From positions 1,000,001 to 1,064,000 of the forward strand of contig JAKOGI010000121.1 in the NCBI GenBank assembly GCA_029747015.1: a stretch of 64,000 nucleotides of DNA. The letters are read 5' to 3'. The notes below the pieces were generated by a model. The model was not told the origin of the DNA and did no database searches. It saw nothing but the letters and a program-made list of their open reading frames with translations. Shown here in pieces: positions 1 through 10,640 of the stretch; position 1 is the stretch's first letter, and the number at the start of each line of letters is the position of its first letter. A program made the translations under genes and the position numbers. The DNA is from Carnegiea gigantea (taxonomy: Eukaryota; Streptophyta; Magnoliopsida; Caryophyllales; Cactaceae).

Positions 1-465
1 TACATAACTGCATTTTTGAAATATACAGAGAACCATATGTACACATAGCTTGCACAACCGTTGCCTACGGACACTATAAAGCAAAATGACTGCACACAAA
101 ATATGGGGTGGGGTTCATTATGTACATCGGAGTTTTTACTTTTATGCAAAAAGGCGGACATAGATGACGTTAGTTTCCTAATTCGGACTCTGGAACATAA
201 CCTCATATATGTCCACTTGTGTGATTCATCAATACGGTACCCAAAATAGCGATGCACTTATCCCCAACTGTATCTATGGAAGATATTAATCAGAGTATGG
301 TGTTTGACGCCATCCACACCCAAAAAAGTCATCCTACCTCTATCTTCAGTTAATGACATGAGCGAACATGGTCAACAACGTCACCAACGTTATTGTGCTT
401 GTAATCATCCATGCTTTGCATCGTCTCTGAGCACATGACATAGCAACAGCCAACTTCGTGTTTGT

Positions 466-877
466 TTACTCCGAAGCCCTGACAACGTGTCCCTTCTCCA
501 GCAATGTTGCCTTCAATTTGTTTACGGATGCCTGTAGTCTTCGGATTATAATGGCCTTGTCATGTCTTGTCCGACTACGCTTCAACCAAACATCATGACC
601 ACACATCCTCTACAAATACAAAGCAGAAGTTACTGAAGGTAAAATGCAGTCTTAATACAATCAGATGTGGGCAACATATTACATTAGCGTGGTTTACCTG
701 TTGACAAACTACGCGGCGCATACATGGGACATGTGGGTCGACAACAATTTCTGCGGGCTTACCACATTCCCATACTATGGGGAACACGGTGCCACATATG
801 ACCTTACCACGAGGTCCCACGTGTGGGCCTTGCAGTGGTGATGAGGCATCCGATGCAAGGGGGTCGAAGAACTCCAT
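466..877 (-). CDS. Small GRF-type zinc-finger protein, two exons
   Basis: Exon 1 is 698-877 and exon 2 is 466-609 on the minus strand. The donor (CAG then GTAAAC) and acceptor (TTTGTAG) are good, and joining them keeps the frame for 107 codons to TAA. Cysteines are spaced like a GRF-type zinc finger: a WECG at residues 36-39, then PCMRRVVC and MCGHDVW. A short basic, leucine-containing helix follows. GRF domains bind nucleic acid, and plant genomes carry many small GRF genes, often beside transposons. The start at 877 is chosen because the upstream in-frame Met at 910 adds only 11 residues. No C-terminal membrane segment is present, unlike the locus at 1747-2309, so it may be truncated. Its function is not known. 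Confidence 0.45.
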
Positions 878-1746
878 CTGGCCTTTATGATTTCTTTGTA
901 TTAAATTCACTTTGCCTACTTGTGGGGTGGTTAGCAGAGAAGTTATGGAGGTCTATTAAGTACAACTAGTGGGTAGGTGGAAATAAGTTTTATATTGTGA
1001 GTGGTTCGGTAAACGAGGTGGGCTGGTGCGGGAGGTGAAATGGGTGCAACTTTATGCGCCAATTCCTCTCCATCTGTAACGCCCCCAAATTACTAATGAC
1101 ATGATTACTGAAAATTACAGCGGAAGACTCAGTAAACGAAGGCGCTACCACCATCCTGCTAACTGAACCATTTAATCCGCCGTCCTCTCCATCATTGCAT
1201 GTAATGTGTGATTCTTAGTAATCCACGTCTCCCCTTAATTCATGCTTGTATCATTAGATCTTTGTACTAGCGTTGGAGTGGAAAAGGTGGCCCCCCCATT
1301 TTGACGGCACCAAGTACGCTAATGTGGGTGTCAAAATGTCTGCTCCTTGTCTGTAATTCCATTAAATTTCACTTCATTACATACATATATTTATTTAAGT
1401 CATGCAACCACCACATACAAATGTTGCTTTCCATGTCAACATTTACTGCCCTAAATATAGAATGTTGGTTGTTCAATGGCATCAAACGATAACATTCGAT
1501 CGAAGGTTGCCTGTATTAGTCGGACAGTGGAATTTGACATGCATTCTACCGTATTACACATGTTCAACAACGTCAAAATGAAGTAGTAAATTACACAACC
1601 ATACCTTCCCAAAACATGGTGAAGTTAATAACCCCAAAATGAAGCACATCATTTGTGCCCTTCAGATACAACCTTCATTTCAAATCATCAACCCGAACAC
1701 AAGGACCATAGACATTCCAAAAAAAACCCCTCCGAAATAGGTGGGA
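878..1746. other. No gene recognised
   Basis: The stretch is non-coding in appearance. Only short open frames without family resemblance occur on either strand. It has the base composition of the surrounding MULE block. Confidence 0.5.
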
Positions 1747-2309
1747 TCAGTACCTCACCACCCACGTGAGGCAAATGACAAGTACGATGTTTAGTACAAC
1801 CAACATTGCACACCATTGTTTCAACTTCAGCAGATCAGCCCTGACCTTTCAATCCATTGCCCGATCTTCTTCTTGAATGAAGTGGTGATCGTTTCGTTCG
1901 GTGCGCACCAATTCTCAAACCTCTCCTAGCTCCTCAGTGAGCTGGTCAATTACGTCTCTGGCTTGTTTGGGGTAGTCGGGGTCCACCACAGCCAGGTATT
2001 GACAGGCAGATTCATTCTAAATCCAGTCGTCCATGGAGGGACATGAACAACACAGGTGAGTACTGTGGAGGAGGAGTTGTAGAAGACAACAAGAGGTTCG
2101 AAAATGAAAGGGTTAACAATGAAAGAATTACAATTTACCTCAAGTGAACAAACAAGGTGGCGACGCCTGTAGTTGTCGTCCGTCTCATACATTACTACTA
2201 CATAGCCGCAGTTGTAGTAATACTTTGCGTTGTTGTCTAAGTCACTCCAACTTGATCCCGACCCTCCAGATGTCTGAGTGGTAGACATTCTTCTTGATGG
2301 GCCAGCCAT
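1747..2309 (-). pseudogene. GRF zinc finger plus transmembrane protein, broken
   Basis: Exon 1 (2139-2309) begins with Met and codes for a Ser-rich leader, then YYNCGYVVVMYET and RRHLVCSLE. The donor is GAG then GTAAAT. Using the acceptor ATTTAG at about 2017, exon 2 (1747-2016) continues as NESACQYLAVVD, which completes the GRF pattern (C-x7-C followed by a hydrophobic/aromatic stretch). The usual first Cys appears replaced by Tyr. The frame then has a coiled-coil-like stretch and a hydrophobic C-terminal segment (WCAMLVVLNIVLVICLTWVV), the layout of plant GRF-TM proteins. Two in-frame TGA codons lie in exon 2, so it reads as a pseudogene. Alternative splicing around them is not excluded. 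Confidence 0.5.
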
Positions 2310-3490
2310 GTTTAGTTCCCTCTTTCGGAGGACAACGTACACAATAATACCACCCCTAAGTACTCACTCCTCCCCCACTTGTGTTTTATAAGGCCAACAC
2401 AGTAAACTTCAAGGCAATTAATTGATGAGCCAGTCCTTATGTCCAACGACCCCAACCCCTGTTGTACATTTAATTCTTATATGAAGTGATTGGCCACATT
2501 AAATGTTGTACTTGGTTTGGGGTGTACACCATTTACTAAGTCCCCCTATTTGTGATAGACCTGACCATGGTTAACAACACACATCTTCGCGAGGCGGTCC
2601 TACAACAAGTCCCTCACCTCCGTCGACGATAGGAATTTACTGTTACTTTGTCCAACACCTCCTCTTACACCCACCTCGTATTAAATTCTGTCCGCTTGCC
2701 AACATCATCTTACTGTTAACCACGGGACACCCTGACCGTCGTGGAGTTAAACATTATTGTTGGGGTTCCTTGCCCTAAAGTAACGTTCATTCTGCCAACT
2801 AGTTCCATACTCGCCACCATAAACAGGGCTAGTTGTTCATATCACTTAATGCACACCATCGCAATGAAATATTGACAGCACATTTTGTTCATGACATGAA
2901 TACTATAAGTATGCAATTGAGGATAGCGTGACCATTAAAGCTGTGCACCCTCACTATTTCAGCTCCCTACACACCCCGACCATGTTGTGACATTGGGGTC
3001 TGCCTATTGATATGACTGTAGCAACCTGTGAGCCAACAATTGGGTGGGTGAGAGATGCACAGTTCATTCACATTTATACCATAACGGTCAGCTCCTTCAT
3101 CACCTCCCCAGTAACCATAGTGGTCAACTCCTTTATCGCCTCCCTAGTACGTTGTGCAATGCGTAACACTCCTGGGTCGCGGCGATTGCTACGCAACTTA
3201 CGATTGGTGGTATATTCGTATATTTGTGGTACATTCGCGGCATGACTATCAATACCAAGTTCAGTATAAGTACTCCTTCCACCCATGTTGTATATAGTTA
3301 TTTTCATTGCATATTCCATTTTATAATATAAACTTGTTCATTTAGATATTGGAGGGATTGCACGAACTAAAAATTTCAGATTCAATTCTATGTACACATT
3401 CATTGCATCCATGGGCACCGCATCATTGTCGCCGTCAGAGTAAGATTACCCTCGCTACTTGCATACGTCTCTGCCTCCCAGACATGTGTC
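2310..3490. other. No gene recognised, part of MULE block
   Basis: No open frame here resembles a known family. One copy of the CCATGGTTAAC motif occurs near 2566, also seen near 8151 on the far side of the transposase. Confidence 0.45.
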
Positions 3491-3499
3491 GCCAGAGTG

Positions 3500-5260
3500 T
3501 TTGCGTGACACAAAGTACTCATGAATAACCATGTCTGTCACTTCTCCATGGGTTTACTGCTTGCACAACATGCTTTACCACGGTCAACATCTGTCTCCTT
3601 CTGGGGGAATATGCCAGGTTAGTAGGCCCCCATCCCATGCACCACTGAACTTGCACATTACCATACAAACAGGGGTGGGGGGCTTCTGACTGCTGAGAAG
3701 GCAGTCTGAGCATAATACTAAGGTTGCACAGCTGCAATCTATTAGTTTCTCATGGGTGTATCACTTACAGACCATGGTTTACCACTGTAAACATAGCCGT
3801 CATGCTAGGTAAACATAGCAGATTACCTGATAGCACGTAACAATGCAACACTGTACTTCGTCATTAACACAGAAACATCGGTAAACATGCCATCCCCTTA
3901 TGCACATGCACCAATGAACTTGAACATTAATATACAAATAGGGGTGAGGGTGTACTAACAGCTCAGAAGGTAGTATGACCAGAATGCCAAAGTTTCACAG
4001 CTGCAATCTATTAGTTTTTCATGGGTATACCACTTGAAGACCATGGTTTACCACAATGAACATCAGCCTCATGCTGGGTAAACATGGCAGATTACCTGAT
4101 AGCACGTAACAATGCAACACCGTACTTCGTCATTAACATAGAAACAGGGGTAAACATGCCAGCCCCCTATGCACATGCACCAATGAAGTTGAACATTAAC
4201 ATACAAATTTGGGGCGGGTGTGCTGACAGCTGAGAAGGTAGTATGAGCAGAATGCCAATGTTCCACAGCTGCAATCTGTCAATTTTTCAGGGTTGTACCA
4301 CTTGTAGACCATGGTTTACCACGGTCACAACGGCCTCTTAGTGGGTTAACATAGCAGGCTACGTGACATAACGTAACAATGTACAACCGTACTTCATCAT
4401 TAACACAAAAATAGGGGTAAACATGCTAGCCCCCTATGCACGTGCACTAATGCAATTGCACATTAAAATCCAAACAGGGGTGGGGGTATGGTGACAGCTC
4501 AAAAGCTAATATGATCAGAATGTCAAAGTACTAGGACTGCAGTGTGACAGTTACCCACGGGTTTACCGGTGGCAGACCATGGTTTACCATGGTGAACATC
4601 TGCCTAACATTTCAGGTTGCCTGACACCGGGGAACATGCAACACTGTACTCACTCATTAAGAGATAAATAGGGGTGGGGGTGTGCTCATAGCTGACAATG
4701 AACTTGAACATCAACATACAAATTTAGGGCGGGGTGTGCTGACAGTTGAGAAGGTAGTATGAGTAGAATGACAATGTTTCACAGCTGCAATCTGTCAGTT
4801 TTTCAGGGGTGTACCACTTGTAGACCATGGTTTACCACGGTCACAACGGCCTCTTAGTGGGTTAACATAGCAGGTTACGCGACATCACGTAACAATGTAT
4901 AACCGTACTTCATCATTAACACACAAATAGGGGTAAAAATGCCAGCCCCCTACGCACATGCACCAATGTAATTGCACATTAAAATCCGAACAGAGGTTGG
5001 GGTGTGGTGACAGCTCAGAAACTAATATGATCAGAATGTCAAAGTGTCAGGACTGCAGTGTGACAGTTACCCATGGGTTTACCGGTGGCAGACCATGGTT
5101 TACCATGGTGAACATCTGCCTAACATTTCAGGTTGCCTGACACCGGGGAACATGCAACACTGTACTCACTCATTAACAGACAAACAGGGGTAGGGGTATG
5201 CTCACAGCTAACAACCCAATATGAGCACAATGCAAAACTATCTGTCAATCGAGGACATTT
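3500..5260. repeat. Tandem array, ~268-bp unit with 516-bp dimer
   Basis: The anchor GACCATGGTTTACCA occurs at 3770, 4039, 4307, 4575, 4823 and 5091, giving spacings of 269, 268, 268, 248 and 268. A weaker copy lies near 3567. Units three and five match each other best (CTTGTAGACCATGG version), and units four and six match each other best (GGTGGCAGACCATGG version). So the last four units form two copies of a 516-bp dimer. Each unit carries one or two copies of the palindrome ACCATGGT, in the best units as ACCATGGT-TT-ACCATGGT. The array lies just downstream of the transposase pseudogene. A role in transposase binding is inference. Confidence 0.85.
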
Positions 5261-5282
5261 GTGGATTGCAACCTGATGTGGT

Positions 5283-7893
5283 TCAACGACCTGGAATGTG
5301 CGAACCATCCAACAAATCTTCAACCTCCACAACATCGCCTTCGTAGTTGGCATCAAAGTCGGCACGGGGATTACGAGAAGTGCGCCTCGTGTGTCCAACT
5401 TCACCGCATTTGGAGCACCTCCGAGACCTTGTCCCCTGCGTTTGTCACTCCCTGCGCTTCGACGGTGGCCTACACGGCTGTCTCCCATTGGTGGGGGGTA
5501 ATATGCAGTGGTCATAGTCGTCATCAAACTCATCCCCGCCAACGACCCGCCCCGTCTTCGCATCAACTATTCCCATGTCGTGTGTCTCCATCGGGTGCAC
5601 CAGCTGGCTGTATATGATTTGTTGGGTTGCAGTATTATAAATCGGGTGCACGTAGTCATACACCCACAACTTCACCTTAGCTATCACAGCCAACGCATGA
5701 CAGCATGGAATACCTCACATTTGCCACACTCTACATGTGCAAGTCTGTTGTCCCAACTTCACCACCAACTTACGACTGTTGGTAAGCTCCACACTGTATC
5801 CCCCTAACATCAAACTGTAGCACTCCACAGCTGCAATACAACCCATCTTTGAGTAAGTGTCAGCCAACTTCTGCTCGATTCTCTCCCCCACCCCATTCTT
5901 CCACTTCATCATGTCCTGCTTGTCCTTGTCCATCTTCTTCCCAAGCTTCTCCAAGTGCCCACTGACAAGCCATGACACGGGCATAGGGCGTAGTCGTCTC
6001 ATCCAATTATTCCCGCTTTCTATATCATTGTTGTTCATTCTGCCCCACCTCTCCTTCCCAAACTTCGAAGCGGCCCACTGTTCTGGCTCATTCTCATCCA
6101 CCCAAGCACCAAGCTCTGTCTTGTACCCCCTCAGCTCCTCCAACGCGACATTGTACTCCACCGCTGTTGGAGCATATGTAACTCTGTATAATATTTCCTT
6201 CACTATCTGCTTCGTTGCTTCTTTTCGGATACCATGCTTTGCTGCCTCCTTCAAAAAGTTCTCCGTCAACTGACGTAAGTAGTAGCTGTGGTACTCCTTA
6301 CCGCATACTTACGCCACCGCAGTGAGTAAGGCAGGGTTATTGTCTGACATGATCACCGACTTTAGACCACCCAAGCACTCCATTACTATTTCCAAGAACC
6401 AAACCCACTCTTCAATTATCTCACCACATACTATGCCATACGCAAAATTGAAGAGGTGGTTATCCGCATCCAACGCACACGCAGCAAGCAGGGTTCCTTT
6501 TTAAGGTCCGCTCATATGGCACCCGTCGACAAACAGTATCTTCCTGCACCCCAGTTTGAATCCGTTGACATTAGCGGCATATGCAATAAACATCCTTGTA
6601 AACCTCGAACCCTCAACCCACAGAATGCCACTGACTCAGGGTTCGCTCTAAGTATGGTCGCACACATCCACGGCAACAATTTGTAGTGATCAACAGACCT
6701 CCCAAGCACCATCATACGCACAAACTCTCTTGCCCTCCATGACTGCATGTATGTCAGCCGAATCCCCAACTCCAACTCCAGATCTTGCATAATGTCCCTC
6801 GGTGCACAATCCAGACACAACCTCACGTTACTCTCAATCAGGTGTGCAAGGAGTTCGCCTCTAACATGTCTTCTCCCCCATACACCCATTTGACACAGTT
6901 CCTCCCCACTGTGTTTATACTGTCCTATAAAATCTTTTATGAACATAACCTGCGTGTTCTTCCCACCTCTGACATATATGTAGAAAGGATAGTCGTTTGC
7001 ATCGCACCTGACCACAATTCTTTGCTTGTAGTTCCGCTCAAACCGATAACTGAAGTGGTTCACGATTGCAAATTTGCATATTACTTGCCGAAATGCTTCG
7101 GCAGATTGGAATATCTGCCCCTCCCCCCCAATTAACTTCTTCCATATGCTCAACTTACGGTAGTAACTTTGTGCTTGTAGACCCGACCATGGCCACACGC
7201 TCTCATTAGCGTTGGTCCTTTCATCACCCCCTTACCTTTGCTGCTTTCATCCCCTCCTTCTGTCGCTGCCTCGTCCTCCGCCACATCCTCTGACGCAACT
7301 GATATCTCATCATTGTCAGACATCTCAATTACTTCCCCGCCAACTATTAGCCTAGTTTGTGGATGATCATCAATGCATCCGCCGTGTCTACTTACAGCCG
7401 CCCTGTGAATAAAATAAATAAAAAATCAACATGTCAATAACTTGTTGTCATCTCCCACATTCACCTATATCGTTCATCATACAGTATTCACATATAACCC
7501 ACCTTTTCACACCTACTCCTTTACGACCCTCTTCGACCATATCATCCGTATCCCTGCCGCTTCTCCTACGAACGACGCCATCATCATAGGTCCGCATTAC
7601 CTTCTCTGTGCGTCTCTTCGACCCATCACTTTCGCACACATACAAATACCCGTGCTTGTCATTCCCCTTCAAAAACATCCTCACAACACCATCCCCACCA
7701 ACTCCATTACCATCCCTTGCTCGTGCTTTAAGCTGTACCATAATTTCCACATAATCAAATCATTGCCGATTATCTCACTCACCTTTCTTCGCACGTCCTC
7801 CAACCCCATATCCTCTTTCAGCATGATACACTTCGTCTAACCCCCTACATACGTTACTTTTCCACATCCACCATCGTCCAAGTCACCCTCCAT
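5283..7893 (-). pseudogene. MuDR/MULE-type transposase, degenerate
   Basis: Domains follow in MULE order on the minus strand. A PB1-like N-terminal region is at 7893-7448 (YVGG and MFLKGNDKHGYLYV, in two frames). Then come an acidic linker and the MuDR DNA-binding region at 7140-6800. The DDE catalytic region is at 6560-6270, with a VDG motif followed by MSDNN as the second Asp motif. A SWIM finger is near 5745-5690 (CTCRVWQM, stop, GIPCCHAL) and a C-terminal zinc knuckle near 5417-5376 (CSKCGEVGHTRRTS). There is a frameshift near 6535. In-frame stops in the downstream frame are at 6501-6503, 6309-6311, 5715-5717 and 5445-5447; another is near 7838. The last knuckle cysteine is Ser. It normally would cut and paste its element, but this copy is dead. 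Confidence 0.88.
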
Positions 7894-8560
7894 AAGACAT
7901 AAACTACTACCTCTCTGCCGCCACCACTGACTCCCAAAGCAACACCGTCCCCATCCATTTCTACCAGACGTCGCACCACCCACTACCGTACCACTATAGG
8001 GGTCGACTACCTTTCCAATTACCCTGCACATCAAACAATAACAGTTGCTAGTCAGCGCAACGAATTATGCATCATCCACTACATGCACCTACATAATAGG
8101 AGTCTCCAACGCCACTGCTGTCTGTCTACCTATTCATTGCACTACGTTTACCATGGTTAACACCACATTTTCCCCTGGTTCTACAGTGCCCCCTTCTCAT
8201 TCATTGTAAATGTCAACTACATGATCTTCTCTTCATGACAAGAACATCCTATTCCACCCTCTAACATTTCCACCCATGCAATTGAGTTTTCACGCAACAG
8301 CATTAATGATACCCTAGTAAACGGCGACTAACAATATGAGACACATGTTACCCCAGGCATTTACCTTTCCTACATCCTAAATCATTCACCAAAATACCAT
8401 TCCACATACCAAAATCGTAAAAAACAAACAATATTTAACATACCGTATGTTACCACTCTGCTTGTAGGCGTCTACCAACGTCACCCGATCAAGTCCTTCT
8501 ACCTCAGACTTCACGGCTGACTTCCAGCTTCCCTCTTAACTTTCTCTCACTTACAGGTAC
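7894..8560. other. MULE 5' flank, no gene recognised
   Basis: This stretch is upstream of the minus-strand transposase. It carries GTTTACCATGGTTAACACC at 8149-8167, related to the anchor motif of the 268-bp array. The sequence changes to AT-rich host-like DNA near 8560. No gene is seen. Confidence 0.4.
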
Positions 8561-8685
8561 GCACCTTGCATCAACCCCCTTCTTCTCCCACAACCAAGAT
8601 GCTTTCAATAATTGGGACTAGATTTTCCTCAATTTTGTTGCACAATTGCTTACTACTCCAAAATTCAGGAGTACATTCAACTTTG

Positions 8686-8718
8686 GAGAGAGATTGAGAG
8701 AGAAAGAGAGAGAGAGCA
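8686..8718. repeat. (GA)n-rich microsatellite
   Basis: Interrupted GA repeats (GAGAGAGATTGAGAGAGAAA and on) lie just beyond the edge of the MULE block, followed by an A15 run at 8921-8938. Confidence 0.8.
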
Positions 8719-9206
8719 GGTTTGCAATCGGTATGAAACCCTCGTTCTTTCCCCTTGCCTTTTATCCCTCTGTTGCTTCCGGGTTTTGGAGGAGAGAGAA
8801 AGTGAGTGAGGTACAAGGAGGAACTCCCCACATTTTCATTAAGAGCTTGTTGGTTATTTTACTTTATTTTGCTTTCTCCCTCATTTGGTTTTCCCTTCAA
8901 AAGCAACACCCATTTGTTGCCAAAAAAAAAAAAAAAAGATTTTGTTACAAGCATGTTGAAGTATGACCCATTTGTAAATTTCCCTTGTGGTTATTAGTCA
9001 TGTCAATGTTATTCAATATAAATCATGAGCGACCACTCTCGTTTTCGTTTTCTTTTTAACAAATTAGAAGTATTCACGAATGCATATAATATAGAACGAA
9101 TCAAATCTTTAACATTTTTTGAACAGCCAAAAGAAAAAAAGGTATTTAGTATTTGAATGGGGGAAAATAGTTTTTTAGAAAATCATTTTATTTGGTGTAA
9201 GATAAA

Positions 9207-9566
9207 TAGTTTTTCATGGGAAAAAAATATCAACTGAATTGTTTACGTGGCAAAAAATATCGATCGAATTGTTATAACAGAAATAAATGTTAACCAAATA
9301 AAAAAATGTTGAACTTAAAATTTAGATTTGAGCTTTTTAAAAGATTTCCTACTAGAGACTCAAGTTTCAGTCTAAACTATTAAAATTATTTTAGTAGCGA
9401 AAAGTTGCTAATTGAATTTTCTAAGTGGTGAAAAATGCGAATTGAATTGTTGTAGTAGAGAAAAATATTAACCAAATAAAGAAATGTCGAGCTTAAAATC
9501 TAGATTTGAACTTATTTTAATATTTCACATCAAATAGTCAAGCCTCGATCCAAGCTGTTGAAATCA
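9207..9566. repeat. Imperfect tandem duplication, ~180-bp unit
   Basis: The two halves (about 9207-9386 and 9387-9566) share blocks such as TTAACCAAATAAA, ATGT(T/C)GA(A/G)CTTAAAAT and TAGATTTGA in the same order. They are clearly diverged. Confidence 0.6.
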
Positions 9567-10499
9567 AATTTTACACCTAAACACTAACCTTATCGTCAAA
9601 AGAGTTAAAGAAGAAAAATTAACTTTTCTTCTTCTTAAAATTAATTTTTTTTGGGATAAAACTTAAAATGAATTTTTTTAAATCTTATCAGATAATATTG
9701 TTTGGTTGATTATTTTTTGAGGGTTCAAATTAGGACGCATTTTCAGGGGTGGGCCTTTACGTGTGGTGGTGGTGCCGTCCAAATCCGCATTAGTTGTCTT
9801 CTTTCATTACGCCACTGTTCACTAGTACTCGTACAAGTCTACGAGGATTAAGACGGCACTCTGCAGTGCACTGATATTCTTTATACAATTATATGATCAG
9901 AATGATCCCAGTCTCACCCCACCCCACCATTACCCAACCGAGCCCCCCCCCAAAAAAAATCTCCCCCCTCCCCCTCTTTTTAAAAAGATTTAACAGCAAA
10001 ACAGATGGTAATTTTGACGTCCGTTGGCACTATTTGGAAGACTGCAGTTGGATACTTGGATGCAACTAAGCCAAGCCAAATCTACACCCAATATATATGA
10101 GTTAGGTTCAGGCTCGATGGGAAGGTCATCGAACTTTAAGGTTCATGCTCGACGTAGGTTCGATTTCATGTTGTTTTGATACTCAAACTCCACTTAATTT
10201 TCATTTTTCCCCCTATTTTCGCCTCAGGAAAAAAAAAAATTGAGCCTAAAAAAGCACCAATTAAAGTTATAATTTTGAATTAACAATAAAATTTTAACAA
10301 TGGATCTAAGAAACGAGATAAAGGGATAAGAGAAACGATTGGAAAGAAAAATTCACCAATATAAATTCAAGTTTTAAATATGACATTGGAACTTATTGTA
10401 TAAAGATGAATTGTCTTTCATTTACCCAACACTATAAAAATGTAAAACCCCAAGAAAACAAAAATGCAATTTTTTTTACAAATAGATATATAACAAAGA

Positions 10500-10640
10500 A
10501 AATGACCTATCCAAGCCGAGGCGTGTTGGGCTTAGGCTTGGATCAGTAAAACCAACGAGCCAACTCAAGCCTGATTTAGACCCTTTTTGACTGGAATCCG
10601 AGGGCTCACCGAGTCGGCTCAATTTCGTGACAACCCTAGT
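10500..10640. mobile_element. MITE-like GAGCC/CGGCTC-rich fragment
   Basis: The stretch contains AAGCCGAGG, GAGCCAACTCAAGCC and GAGTCGGCTC and ends with GACAACCCTAGTT, a terminus seen in some plant hAT-type MITEs. I found no matching left terminus or target duplication. Confidence 0.25.

Larger units (their letters stand above)
1..8555 (-). mobile_element. Mutator-like element (MULE) block, decayed
   Basis: This block is visibly richer in G+C than the AT-rich DNA beyond about 8.56 kb. It holds a MuDR-type transposase pseudogene, a 268-bp tandem array downstream of it and two GRF-type zinc-finger loci, all on the minus strand. The motif ACCATGGTTAAC or a close variant recurs on both sides of the transposase (near 2566 and 8151), as expected for subterminal repeats. 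I could not find terminal inverted repeats; the left end may lie before the window. That the whole block is one element is inference; more than one nested MULE is possible. Confidence 0.5.

Noticed and set aside
3500..5260. CRISPR-like array
   Set aside because: Units are ~268 bp and similar throughout, with no short repeats separated by unique spacers; plant nuclear context.
5857..6273. Plus-strand frame of 138 codons and others opposite the transposase
   Set aside because: Mirror image of the minus-strand MULE transposase, whose motifs are unmistakable.
8612..8997. Overlapping plus-strand frames near the GA microsatellite
   Set aside because: Low-complexity (Glu-Arg repeats and Lys runs) with no splice or family support.
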